NCBI RefSeq assembly: GCF_030658505.1
Contig: NZ_JAUTXR010000195.1
Coordinates: 290,762 to 354,761, forward strand
DNA: 64,000 nucleotides
From: Stenotrophomonas raiganjensis (SeqCode)
GTDB taxonomy: Bacteria > Pseudomonadota > Gammaproteobacteria > Xanthomonadales > Xanthomonadaceae
Direction of reading: 5' to 3'
Below are positions 9,935 to 17,078 of the stretch, one piece after another. Position 1 is the stretch's first letter. The number at the start of each line of letters is the position of its first letter. Position numbers and translations under genes: made by a program. The notes under the pieces were generated by a model. The model saw only the letters and a list, made by a program, of their open reading frames with translations, searched no databases and was not told the origin of the DNA.

Positions 9935-10401
9935 CGCGGGCCACATCGCGCCCCATCAGGGACCTCGCCGGCGAGAATCTGCAGCACCCGATCCAACAGA
10001 ACAGGCTCCGGCACACCAGCCAACACTTGTTCCAGATAGTCCAATGGCTCCAATTGCCATTGGAGGATTGCCCGCAGCTGCAGAACGGCGGGCGCCCGTT
10101 GCTCCGCGTCCAGTGAGACCCGTAACAGCAGATGTTGCGAGCGCCGCTCCAGCCACAGCACCGGTACGCCTCGGCAATGCACCTGGAACTCGGCATCCCG
10201 ATGCCGTTCAACGAACTGGAAGCCCTGCCGAGGCCGAGCTCCCACGAACTGCATCGTTTGGCGGCGCAGCTGTGAAAAGCGATTGTCGGTGATGCTCTGG
10301 AACGCGAGCTGCTCAGGCACGGGCGGCGCCGACCACCAAAGCTGTGCCCCGAGCACTGCCGTGAGGCACAGCGCTGTGGCCGCCCAGCGGCAGCAGGCCA
10401 C
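9931..10401 (-). CDS. exported or membrane-anchored hypothetical protein
   Basis: A 156-aa product with an N-terminal hydrophobic segment (AATALCLTAVLGAQLWW) that is a signal peptide or anchor. The rest is Leu/Gln/Arg-rich with no recognised motif. It starts with GTG placed directly after the TGA of the upstream gene at 10402 (TGAGTG), so the two are a translationally coupled pair. Its stop is a TAG from the SMAG repeat. Confidence 0.55.
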   Translation of the reverse strand: MACCRWAATALCLTAVLGAQLWWSAPPVPEQLAFQSITDNRFSQLRRQTMQFVGARPRQGFQFVERHRDAEFQVHCRGVPVLWLERRSQHLLLRVSLDAEQRAPAVLQLRAILQWQLEPLDYLEQVLAGVPEPVLLDRVLQILAGEVPDGARCGPR

Positions 10402-10758
10402 TCAACCCTCCGGGCGCACCCGATCGATGGCGTGCGCCGTGAGTCCCAACCCAGCCATGATCAGCCCCTCCATGACGCGCGGACCGACGTACTGCTCCAG
10501 TTCGCCGTTCTCGCGGGCACGTTGTGCGGCCAACAGGATCTCCAGCACCACGCGAAGACCGGCCAGCGAGCAATCGGTGTCCGCCAGGGCGATGCGCCGG
10601 CCCGGCATCTGATGGCGCTCAGGCCAAGGCTGGCCATCGGAAGCGGCACCGGAGCCGATACTGTGCAGCAGGGCGATAAGCGTGTTCGGATCCAACGCGG
10701 GGCCGTTGGCGGGCGCGTCGTGTATCGGGTGCGGGGCAGGGGAGTGGGGCTGGGTCAT
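10402..10758 (-). CDS. small hypothetical protein
   Basis: A 118-aa protein, Pro/His-rich at the start (TQPHSPAPHPIHDAPA) and helical and Leu/Ala-rich later. The ATG at 10758 follows a strong AAGGAG site 7 nt away, which decides the start over the longer open frame. It is first in a two-gene unit with the gene at 9931. No family is recognised. Confidence 0.6.
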   Translation of the reverse strand: MTQPHSPAPHPIHDAPANGPALDPNTLIALLHSIGSGAASDGQPWPERHQMPGRRIALADTDCSLAGLRVVLEILLAAQRARENGELEQYVGPRVMEGLIMAGLGLTAHAIDRVRPEG

Positions 10759-11222
10759 GGCTGGGCTCCTTGCGTGCAGGCAGAAGCCGCCACCGATAGA
10801 TAAAGGTGGCGGACGATGCGTGGCTCGAAATCCGGTGTGCAATCAGACCGGCAGGCACAAGGCCTCCACGCACCGCCCGCCATAGCCGGCTGACGGATTG
10901 CCAGTCGGCACCACGCGGCGGTGGTGCCGACTGGCAAGCGCTTTTTACGATTGCAGAACCGAGGATTTCGAGGCCTCGACCACCCGTTTTCGGTGGCACG
11001 CAAAGAAATACGCCCGGTTGTGCGCGATGCCAATGCAGTAAGGCCGATGCCGTCACCACATTCAACATTTTCAGAATCGTTGCATATGGCGCAGCGGGGC
11101 CGGATCTTTGCGCTGCAAGGCTAACGGCGATGTTGGCTCTGGATGCCCACGGACTGTCAGCATCCGCCCGCCGGGGTCATAAGGGAGGCGGATGCGACAG
11201 TTTCGCCAGGAGCGAACAGGCG
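10759..11222. other. 464-bp intergenic region with a long palindrome
   Basis: No convincing gene is seen. The stretch holds one 17-bp perfect inverted repeat (10898-10937) and one 9-bp hairpin (11160-11195) just past the TPR gene. The longer open frames here lack ribosome sites and look like composition artefacts. Confidence 0.5.
10898..10937. repeat. 17-bp perfect inverted repeat
   Basis: TTGCCAGTCGGCACCAC and GTGGTGCCGACTGGCAA flank a 6-nt loop (GCGGCG). On the plus strand it is followed by GCGCTTTTTA, so it could terminate rightward transcripts, but no plus-strand gene precedes it. It resembles REP-type mobile palindromes more than a gene-specific terminator. Confidence 0.6.
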
Positions 11223-11978
11223 TCAGTAACCCTTCAATGCAGCCTTGGTCCGCTCCAGCCATGCGGCATTGTGGCTGCGCGCGTGGCGCGACCAGTGCTG
11301 GGCATCGTCGATGATGCTGGCGAACAGCGTGCGGGCCTGCTCGCGGTCCGCGGGCTGCGCCTGTGCCATCAACCATTCGGCATACAGGCAGCGGGCGGCC
11401 GCATCGTTTCCGCATTCGACGGCGCGCTCGAATGCGGCGCGGGCTCCGGGTGCTTGGGCGGCAGCCAGTGCCTGCGCGTAAAGCAGCGTCTGTTCCGGCT
11501 TGCGACGAACATCCGGATGGCGGGCGAACAGGCCCTCCAGCGTCTCCACCGCTAGCGCGGCGCGCCCGGACTCAAGGCGGGCACGGGCAAGGCCGGTCAG
11601 GATGTAGGCATCGTCACCCAGCGGCGAGCTCGCTGCCTGCTCAAGCAGGCTTCTGGCTTCCTCCGCCTGGCCGGCATCCAACAGCGTCATGCCCAGGCGA
11701 ACGCGGTTCTGCACGGTGGGCGTTCGCGACAGCTCCGTGCGGGCGTGGCGCAGGTCCTGGCCCGGGTCGATGAGTTGCTTGGCGGAGCGGATGGCCTGAC
11801 GGGCACCGCGCGAGTTGCGGGCTTCCGGGAAGTAGATCGCAAGGAAATAGACGATGCTGCCGAGCAGCGGGAACGAGAAGAGCAGGATGAGCCAATAGAG
11901 GCTCTGGCCCGAGCGGATGGCGTGCACCGCGAAGTAGATGGCTGCCAGTACGTGGAGTCCGATTCCGATATAGGGCAT
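11223..11978 (-). CDS. TPR-containing inner-membrane protein
   Basis: A 251-aa protein with two N-terminal transmembrane helices (residues 1-20 and about 27-48, a PLDc_N-like hairpin ending in FPEARNSRG). A cytoplasmic run of tetratricopeptide-like helices follows (GMTLLDAGQAEEARSLLEQA, LARARLESGRAALAVETLEG). It is probably a membrane-tethered scaffold; the partner is unknown. A good sigma-70-type promoter lies 30 bp upstream. A 9-bp hairpin follows the gene at 11160-11195. Confidence 0.75.
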   Translation of the reverse strand: MPYIGIGLHVLAAIYFAVHAIRSGQSLYWLILLFSFPLLGSIVYFLAIYFPEARNSRGARQAIRSAKQLIDPGQDLRHARTELSRTPTVQNRVRLGMTLLDAGQAEEARSLLEQAASSPLGDDAYILTGLARARLESGRAALAVETLEGLFARHPDVRRKPEQTLLYAQALAAAQAPGARAAFERAVECGNDAAARCLYAEWLMAQAQPADREQARTLFASIIDDAQHWSRHARSHNAAWLERTKAALKGY

Positions 11979-12007
11979 GAGTGCCGCCTCGTCCTTGTGG
12001 GGTTGGC

Positions 12008-12036
12008 ACTATAGTGGGGTAGCGGTGGGGCGCCAA
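12008..12036 (-). promoter_or_regulatory. sigma-70-type promoter for the TPR gene
   Basis: On the reverse strand TTGGCG and TATAGT are separated by exactly 17 nt, about 30 bp before the TPR gene's ATG. Confidence 0.55.
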
Positions 12037-12201
12037 TGGGGTGATGCTCGGTCTGACGTGACGCGTCCGTTGTATACGTCCGCTCCGACAGCCACCACCT
12101 CGAAGGTAAGAGCGTCATGCGGCCAGCCGTCGGGCCGCAGAATCGAGTGGCGCAGGAGAGAATTCCGACGCCTGAGTCTATTCACCGAACTGAGCATCCG
12201 A

Positions 12202-12909
12202 ATGCCAACATTCCCACCGATCAATCCATCACTGTATGTCCTCGAACTCGAAGCCGATGAATACCAACGCCCCCGACAGGCCCTGATCCGGCTGGAGTAC
12301 ACCGAAGGGGATCACCCCGCCATCAAGCTGAAGGTCTATGCCCAGCACCAGCATGACGGGTGGCACTTCATCGGCAGCTTCGGCGGCAAGCTGGACTGTG
12401 TTGATGGCACGGGTCCGCATTACAGCATCACCGATGGCAACATGTATCTCAACGAGCTGAGAGGTTTGCATATCGGCACCTGGTGCCAGAATCAGGTCAT
12501 GCTTTGGCTGCAGCGGCAACCGCCGGGGCATATCCGTTCCTTCTGGCTCGCTCCTGCCGATGCCCACGAACAGAACCAGGCACGACGCAACCGCTTCTAT
12601 GAACAGTTCGGCAGCCAGATCGACTGGACTGTCCCGGGGGTAAATGGGCGATCCCAAGTGCAGCCCACGTCTGACCTCCACGCGCTGGACGACGTTCGCG
12701 GGGTCAAGGCCATGGACATCGGCACCGCACTCGCGAAGGCCTATTCGCGCATCGAACTTCTGGAGCTTCAACTGAGCGGAAACCGCAGACAGTTCGCAAA
12801 CCACGACAAGGAAGTGCAACAGGCTTCCGCTCGTGGCGCTTTCCGCTGCTGGGGCAGCATTGCTTTCGCGCTGATCCTGGGGGCGATAGCTTTTCTGAAG
12901 TTGCGGTAA
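12202..12909 (+). CDS. hypothetical protein with C-terminal membrane anchor
   Basis: A 235-aa protein with a soluble N-terminal domain (LEADEYQRPRQALIRLEY, later GTWCQNQVMLWLQRQPPGH). A charged helical stretch (SRIELLELQLSGNRRQF) and one C-terminal transmembrane helix (CWGSIAFALILGAIAFL) follow. It is tail-anchored. The frame is open upstream to 11977, but homology-like composition begins at the ATG at 12202. No family is recognised. Confidence 0.6.
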   Translation: MPTFPPINPSLYVLELEADEYQRPRQALIRLEYTEGDHPAIKLKVYAQHQHDGWHFIGSFGGKLDCVDGTGPHYSITDGNMYLNELRGLHIGTWCQNQVMLWLQRQPPGHIRSFWLAPADAHEQNQARRNRFYEQFGSQIDWTVPGVNGRSQVQPTSDLHALDDVRGVKAMDIGTALAKAYSRIELLELQLSGNRRQFANHDKEVQQASARGAFRCWGSIAFALILGAIAFLKLR

Positions 12910-13135
12910 TCGGCGCGCGGGGTTCACGCCAGCGTGTGGTGGACATTGTGGATGATCTGCCGAAGCACCTTGACGGCTGGGATGGCCGCCTCTACTCACC
13001 GGAATGACTGAGCAGTGCAGAACTGACTGACTCAGCCGAAGCGCTCCGCCAGCAAGCCCAGAATCGTAGTGGTTCGGGGCAGGGCAGGAACGGGGGACGA
13101 CCTTCCGCATTGGCGCGCCCGCGACGACGAAACAG

Positions 13136-13612
13136 TCATCCTGGGTTCGTCCTCAATGAATCGCCAGGCCTGGCCCTCGCCATAAGGACATACGGACCAT
13201 CCGGACCATCGGCCTCACTACACACGCGCCACCCTTGTGACTGGTAGAACCGCTTGGCAGGATCATTGGCTGTAAGGCATTTCAGCGTGGGCGCGGCGGA
13301 AAAATACTTGTCGCAGCCCGCAAGCAACATGTTCCCGACGCCGCACCGCTGGTATCGCGGATGAACGAACAGGTTGTGCAGGAAGCTGTCATCCTGCCAT
13401 ACGGACGCAAATCCAATGGCGGTGCATGAGTGCTCTGCCACCAGGATCCGCTCACCTGCATTGCTCAGATCAAAGTCTTCAAGCTTGTGGGCGCCAATGG
13501 CAGCCCATGAGAAAGCGGCATCGCGGGATGCGACAAATAGCTTGCGAAGGGCCTCTCGATCGGCCTCGACAAACTCGCGAACGATGACCTGCCCCTTATT
13601 AACGTGACGCAT
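13136..13612 (-). CDS. GNAT-family N-acetyltransferase
   Basis: A 158-aa acetyltransferase with the acetyl-CoA loop HPRYQRCGVGNMLL and C-terminal FYQSQGWRV, both typical of GNAT enzymes; the substrate is unknown. Its ATG overlaps the TGA of the phage-remnant gene (TGATG), and the first codons lie where phage-like sequence ends. The start and expression of this gene may therefore depend on the phage remnant. Confidence 0.82.
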   Translation of the reverse strand: MRHVNKGQVIVREFVEADREALRKLFVASRDAAFSWAAIGAHKLEDFDLSNAGERILVAEHSCTAIGFASVWQDDSFLHNLFVHPRYQRCGVGNMLLAGCDKYFSAAPTLKCLTANDPAKRFYQSQGWRVCSEADGPDGPYVLMARARPGDSLRTNPG

Positions 13613-14079
13613 CACGGGCAACGATCTCGCGGCGAAAGAACCCAGCCACCATCTGCAGCCATCTGCCTATAGGGCTTTCCGGCGAAGCACTGGACAGCGC
13701 TGTCAGGGATGTCGCCACACCGAGAGCCCGGCAGGTTCTCCCAGCCACCTTCAATTCGACGGAAGAACATTCCATTGATACAGCGCAGATCCTGCGCTTT
13801 CTGGGTCGGCCGCACCTGCTGACGCTCAGGAGGAGCCGCTGACGCCGGTCTGACAGCCGTTGGCGGCTCAGCAGCCCTCACAGCAGACGGCTGCTCAACG
13901 GCCTCGATGGATCGTCGCACACCTTCAAAACGCTCACTCCAGGCACTGTTGGTGCGACCGAGCGTAAGTACGCCGATGGTTGCAAGACTCACCAGAGTCA
14001 AAAATCCGGTGATCAGCCACGGAAAATTCCAACGTTTCCGCTCAATCGGCGGAAGGTACTCAGGCCGTTCGCGCTCCAT
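13612..14079 (-). CDS. phage membrane protein (remnant copy)
   Basis: A 155-aa protein starting MERER, with one transmembrane helix (FPWLITGFLTLVSLATIGVL, about residues 19-38) and a Pro/Ala-rich linker. A C-terminal motif RCINGMFFRRIEGGWENLP is followed by a second similar copy (CFAGKPYRQMAADGGWVLSP). Residue pattern and gene order match the phage gene at 20364, with which it shares the MERER start and the RCING/FxRIEGGW motif. Role unknown; an exclusion or immunity function is only a guess. Confidence 0.65.
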   Translation of the reverse strand: MERERPEYLPPIERKRWNFPWLITGFLTLVSLATIGVLTLGRTNSAWSERFEGVRRSIEAVEQPSAVRAAEPPTAVRPASAAPPERQQVRPTQKAQDLRCINGMFFRRIEGGWENLPGSRCGDIPDSAVQCFAGKPYRQMAADGGWVLSPRDRCP

Positions 14080-14121
14080 ACGCCCCCCCCCAATCACGTC
14101 CAGATTGCATTGTACTGGGGG

Positions 14122-14142
14122 TGTAGGGGCAGCGCCCCTACA
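14122..14142. repeat. GTAGGGGC hairpin in the phage remnant
   Basis: TGTAGGGGC, loop AGC and GCCCCTACA form a 9-bp stem between the two reverse-strand remnant genes. The same hairpin occurs at 20859-20877 in the complete prophage. Confidence 0.6.
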
Positions 14143-14371
14143 GGGCGCCACACACGCGCCGGCGAGGTTTCGGCCCACGACGCATGTAGACCACGTTGGA
14201 CACATCGGCCCCGGAGCCGGGCTCGCCCACGCCGAACCGCCGTTCCCGGCGAATTCTGAGGGCTTCGGCCAGGTAGATGACGCTAGATTTCGCCGTAGTT
14301 GAAGCCTTCCGGGCAGCAGCAGCCCGGGGAGCCGCATCCGCCATCATCAGCCGCCATTCGCGCGCGATCAT
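14138..14371 (-). CDS. shortened DUF3653-like phage protein (remnant)
   Basis: A 77-aa product beginning MIAREWRLMMADA. It aligns with the region after about residue 50 of the 126-aa phage protein at 20887 (EWRRMMEAA), so the DLTGPWAGF domain is missing. The ATG overlaps the stop of the repressor-tail frame (ATGA), as in the intact copy. It now lies directly downstream of the neighbouring prophage's repressor gene on the same strand. Confidence 0.5.
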   Translation of the reverse strand: MIAREWRLMMADAAPRAAAARKASTTAKSSVIYLAEALRIRRERRFGVGEPGSGADVSNVVYMRRGPKPRRRVCGAL

Positions 14372-14479
14372 GCTGCCTGTTCGTCCTTGGAACGAACAGG
14401 CAGGCAAGAGCCGAGCCACAGCCGGAGCCATTGCCAAGCAGAACCGAGGAAAGCAGCCCAGCGGCGGAGCCTGCACCGC

Positions 14480-14851
14480 TCATTCAACATTTCGCATAAT
14501 GTATACAGCGTGGGCGTTATCGAAGCCCGTGACCGCTGCCTGAGCCTTGTGGGGTAGGGCAAAACCTACCGCAAGGCAGAGCGCCATAGCGGTGGCCGCA
14601 AGCTTGCGCCATACCGCCTTCTCCTCCCGGCTGATGGCCCGTGCCTCGCCGACGATCCCCAGGACACGCGCTAGCGGAATTCCGCTCAAGCCAGCAATCG
14701 TTGCGCACACCACAGGGTCGGGCAGGGCCCTTGCATGCCTGTAGTTGCTGATCGCTGAGCGGCCTACGCCAAGAGCCGCTGCGAGTTGGTTATCGCTACT
14801 TACCCCCGCCGCAACCTTGCACGCGTCGAGCAGCGAATTGATGTCCTGCAT
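14480..14851 (-). CDS. phage repressor-like HTH protein (DUF3693-type)
   Basis: A 123-aa protein with an N-terminal helix-turn-helix (DNQLAAALGVGRSAISNYRH) and a later hydrophobic helix (LAATAMALCLAVGFAL), like the small regulators of Xanthomonas and Stenotrophomonas filamentous phages. Two ATGs (14857 and 14851) are possible; AAGGGG is well spaced for 14851. The final codons (VYIMRN then VE) are encoded by the left dif-like site, so integration sets this C-terminus. It diverges from the phage early genes across an operator-rich promoter region and probably represses them. Confidence 0.75.
   Translation of the reverse strand: MQDINSLLDACKVAAGVSSDNQLAAALGVGRSAISNYRHARALPDPVVCATIAGLSGIPLARVLGIVGEARAISREEKAVWRKLAATAMALCLAVGFALPHKAQAAVTGFDNAHAVYIMRNVE
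14489..14516. other. left att site, half-degenerate dif
   Basis: ATTTCGCATAATGTATA is identical to the XerC arm plus 6-bp centre of the dif site at 21387. The XerD arm is replaced by CAGCGTGGGCG. An intact arm at one end and a degenerate one at the other is what XerC-mediated phage integration at dif leaves behind. Confidence 0.8.
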
Positions 14852-14920
14852 GTTCATGCCCCTTGACAGGCTGTGTTCAAGGGGAATATACATGCACCCG
14901 ATGTTCATTGACCTTGAACA
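14851..14920. promoter_or_regulatory. candidate repressor operator cluster
   Basis: Four TGTTCA-type half-sites occur at 14851, 14874, 14902 and (inverted, TGAACA) 14915. The second and fourth form a 9-bp inverted pair (TGTTCAAGG and CCTTGAACA). They overlap the early promoter and the repressor start, as expected for an immunity switch. Confidence 0.5.
14863..14892 (+). promoter_or_regulatory. phage early promoter
   Basis: TTGACA and TATACA are separated by 18 nt and read toward the Rep operon. The repressor half-site TGTTCAAGG (14874-14882) lies between -35 and -10. Confidence 0.65.
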
Positions 14921-14991
14921 TCCCCGCCACCGGCACCCCAAGGCCGCTGGCGGGTTCCCTTGGGGCAGGGGCTTGGGGAGGGGTAGGGCAC

Positions 14992-15267
14992 ATGGATGCA
15001 CTTGTCACCGCCGCGCTGCTGGGTTCCGCCGCAGCCGTCTCGCTTGGGTTCGTCAAACTGGTTTCGTGGTGCGCCGGTCGGGTAGGGGAGTCATCCCGCC
15101 GTGCTGCACACGAAGCCGCCTTCGTAGCCCAGGCACGCGCCGAACTGGCCGCAACCGGCTGGACCCCGGATCGCGAAGCGCTCTATCAGGCAGAAATCGC
15201 CGCCACCAAGCGCGGCGATCTGCTGGCCGCAGCCCGATTTGCCGAAGAGCAGGAGCGCGCCGCATGA
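14992..15267 (+). CDS. small phage protein with N-terminal membrane helix
   Basis: A 91-aa protein. The hydrophobic N-terminus (ALVTAALLGSAAAVSLGF) is followed by an Ala/Glu/Arg-rich helical tail. The ATG at 14992 has an AGGGG-type site and marks the likely start; the frame is open upstream into the operator region. It is the first gene after the early promoter and overlaps the next gene by ATGA. Function unknown. Confidence 0.6.
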   Translation: MDALVTAALLGSAAAVSLGFVKLVSWCAGRVGESSRRAAHEAAFVAQARAELAATGWTPDREALYQAEIAATKRGDLLAAARFAEEQERAA

Positions 15268-15440
15268 GCAGGTATCCCTCATTCGCCGAGCTGGCGGAGT
15301 TTGATATGGGCCTTGCGGCAGTCGCCGTGTTTGTGTCGCTCGTTGTCGGTGGAGCCATCGTCTCCATCGTGATCGAGCAGGCATGGCTGGCGCTTCGTCG
15401 CCTGTGGAATCTCTGGAAGGGGCGCGCCAATGGCCGTTGA
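15264..15440 (+). CDS. small phage membrane protein
   Basis: A 58-aa protein with one transmembrane helix (AVAVFVSLVVGGAIVSIVIE) followed by a basic tail (LRRLWNLWKGRANGR). Its ATG overlaps the previous stop and its end overlaps the rep start, so it sits in a tight early operon. Function unknown. Confidence 0.65.
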   Translation: MSRYPSFAELAEFDMGLAAVAVFVSLVVGGAIVSIVIEQAWLALRRLWNLWKGRANGR

Positions 15441-16485
15441 TCGCGCACGCTTCAGGATGGCAGTGGAGGGCGGGGCAGGGGGCTTTTCCCCGCTTTCGCC
15501 CGGTGAAAAGGGGCAGCGGGCGGCGGCGGAGATTGGCCCGGGGAGTAACACGGGCCAAAAGGGTCAGCAAGACGCAATCATCGACTACCTGACCATTGTG
15601 GTCCCGCTCTCCGCCCTTGAGGAAGTGAACTGCAAGAAGCTCGACCTCTTGCTGTTCCGCATCTTCGGCTTCCGTGGCGAGGTGGTTGCCGGTGCGATTC
15701 GTGAGAAGAACTGGAACTTCTACGAGCAGTCGGCGGTGTTGATCGACCGGGAGAATGAGGTGGTCGGCCGCGTCGGCATCGGCGGCAAGAAGAGCACCGT
15801 ATGCCTGAGCCTCACGGGCATGGGTTGCAAGTGGATTCGTGACTGGCCGCGCGTCTACAAGCAGTGCTCCATGCTCGACGCCAAGATTACCCGCGTTGAC
15901 TGCGCGCACGACGACTACGAAGGCGAACGCCTGGACGTGCATGCGCTCCGCGAGGTTGCTGCTCAGGGCGGTTTCACCGAAGGCGGTTGCCCGCCGCGTC
16001 ACCGCTTCATTTCCGATGAAGGCCACAACACCGGCTGCACGCTGTATGTCGGCGGAAAAGGCCACAAGGAACTGTGCGTATACGAGAAGGGCAAGGCCGA
16101 GGGCCTGCCGTCTTCGCGCTGGGTGCGCGCGGAAGTGCGCCTGTACGGCAAGCACATGGAAATCCCACTGGACGTGCTGTTGAACCCCGGCGCCTATCTG
16201 CGCGGGTCGTACAGCGCGTTGCAGAACCTCATTACGGGCGTGTGCACTCGATTGCGCACGATCCGCAAGCACGTCGAAGTTTCAGCAGAAGCCGCTGTCA
16301 ACTGGCTCAGCCGCCAAGGCGGCCCATTCCTCAATGTCCTGCACGGAGCATTCGGTGATTCGTTCACCGACTTCCTGCTGGCTCGCGTCGTCCGTGATGG
16401 TCACCCCGGACGTTTTCGCGGTATTGCCAAGGGTGAACCACTCCATCGCTATGTGAGAGAAGAACTATGCCTATCTGCCGCGTGA
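15430..16485 (+). CDS. filamentous phage replication initiation protein
   Basis: A 351-aa Rep of the Rep_trans/RstA-like type. It nicks the phage plus-strand origin for rolling-circle replication. The segment TRVDCAHDDYEGE (near residue 157) is typical of the metal-binding and catalytic core, and RWVRAEVRLYGKH follows. It starts 11 bp before the previous stop with a GAAGGGG site. It is followed by the ssDNA-binding protein gene with a 19-bp overlap, the normal phage order. The family call is firm; catalytic residues are not individually assigned. Confidence 0.85.
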   Translation: MAVDRARFRMAVEGGAGGFSPLSPGEKGQRAAAEIGPGSNTGQKGQQDAIIDYLTIVVPLSALEEVNCKKLDLLLFRIFGFRGEVVAGAIREKNWNFYEQSAVLIDRENEVVGRVGIGGKKSTVCLSLTGMGCKWIRDWPRVYKQCSMLDAKITRVDCAHDDYEGERLDVHALREVAAQGGFTEGGCPPRHRFISDEGHNTGCTLYVGGKGHKELCVYEKGKAEGLPSSRWVRAEVRLYGKHMEIPLDVLLNPGAYLRGSYSALQNLITGVCTRLRTIRKHVEVSAEAAVNWLSRQGGPFLNVLHGAFGDSFTDFLLARVVRDGHPGRFRGIAKGEPLHRYVREELCLSAA

Positions 16486-16745
16486 AGTCGGCTGCTGTCG
16501 ATGAACAGCACAACGCCAAGACCAACTCCATCATCCGCTCCCAGATGGTCGGCCTCGACCTGGGCAACGGCTTTGAACTGCCGTTCCGCGTCGGCCTTGG
16601 CCAGCGTCCGCCGTACCCGGCTGGCGAGTACGACATTGATCCCAAGTCGTTTGCACTGTCGCCCTATGGCGATCTGGTGCTGAAGCGCTACGTAGACCTG
16701 ATTCCCATCGGGTTCAAGGCCGCACCTCCTTCGGCGAAGGCCTAA
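16467..16745 (+). CDS. phage ssDNA-binding protein (gV-like)
   Basis: A 92-aa protein in the position of the helix-destabilising protein that coats new phage single strands and switches replication to packaging. The sequence (VGLDLGNGFELPFRVGLG, YPAGEYDIDPKSF) fits the small beta-barrel type, though motifs are weak, so the call rests largely on size and position. It overlaps the end of rep. Confidence 0.7.
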   Translation: MPICRVKSAAVDEQHNAKTNSIIRSQMVGLDLGNGFELPFRVGLGQRPPYPAGEYDIDPKSFALSPYGDLVLKRYVDLIPIGFKAAPPSAKA

Positions 16746-16749
16746 AGCG

Positions 16750-16869
16750 ATGGGCATGCTCATTGCCACTGAGAACCCGTACACGTTGATCCTCATCGGG
16801 TTTTGCATCGGCGTGTTTACAGGAATCTTCGCCGTCGGTCTGGCGGCCAAGATTCTTGGTGGTCGCTGA
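16750..16869 (+). CDS. 39-aa phage membrane protein
   Basis: A short gene with a single hydrophobic span (YTLILIGFCIGVFTGIFAVG) and a C-terminal Lys/Arg end. It sits between the ssDNA-binding protein and coat genes with 4- and 2-bp gaps, where inoviruses carry minor coat proteins (pVII/pIX-like). It begins right after the previous stop. Confidence 0.55.
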   Translation: MGMLIATENPYTLILIGFCIGVFTGIFAVGLAAKILGGR

Positions 16870-16871
16870 GC

Positions 16872-17078
16872 ATGGCCCGCGTCCTCACATGCGTCACCTA
16901 CGAAGAAGCAACCGGCACCTGTTCTAAAGAGGTCTGGTTGGAGCAATCGGATGTGACGCATTACCTGCCCACTGTTGAACAGGCCAACGTGGTCGGCGCC
17001 ACCTTCTTCACCTCGGTGATGATCGTGGCCGTCGCAAAACGCCTGCTATTCCCACCAGAAGAGAGAGAAATCCGATGA
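16872..17078 (+). CDS. 68-aa phage membrane protein
   Basis: A small protein with a polar Cys-containing N-terminus (VLTCVTYEEATGTCSKEVW) and one transmembrane helix (VVGATFFTSVMIVAVAK). It overlaps the coat protein start by 4 bp. It is probably a minor virion component or assembly factor. The open frame starts further upstream, but the ATG two bases after the previous stop fits the compact phage layout. Confidence 0.6.
   Translation: MARVLTCVTYEEATGTCSKEVWLEQSDVTHYLPTVEQANVVGATFFTSVMIVAVAKRLLFPPEEREIR

Larger units (their letters stand above)
13604..14505. mobile_element. remnant of a second filamentous prophage
   Basis: About 0.9 kb that parallels the right end of the complete prophage (20356-21403) part by part. 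It has the same boundary GTGACGCATCACGGG, the same reverse-strand membrane protein gene, the same GTAGGGGC hairpin, a shortened DUF3653-like gene, the same repressor-tail coding stretch and the same ATTTCGCATAATGTATA core. It is best read as the surviving right end of an earlier, related phage in tandem. Confidence 0.75.

Noticed and set aside
10806..11555. 249-codon plus-strand frame
   Set aside because: It crosses the perfect palindrome and runs antisense into the TPR gene without a ribosome site or motif.
12936..13007. Short frame ending VVDIVDDLPKHLDGWDGRLY
   Set aside because: It looks like the tail of a lost gene, with plausible codon use, but there is no start region and no recognised family, so it is not listed as a feature.
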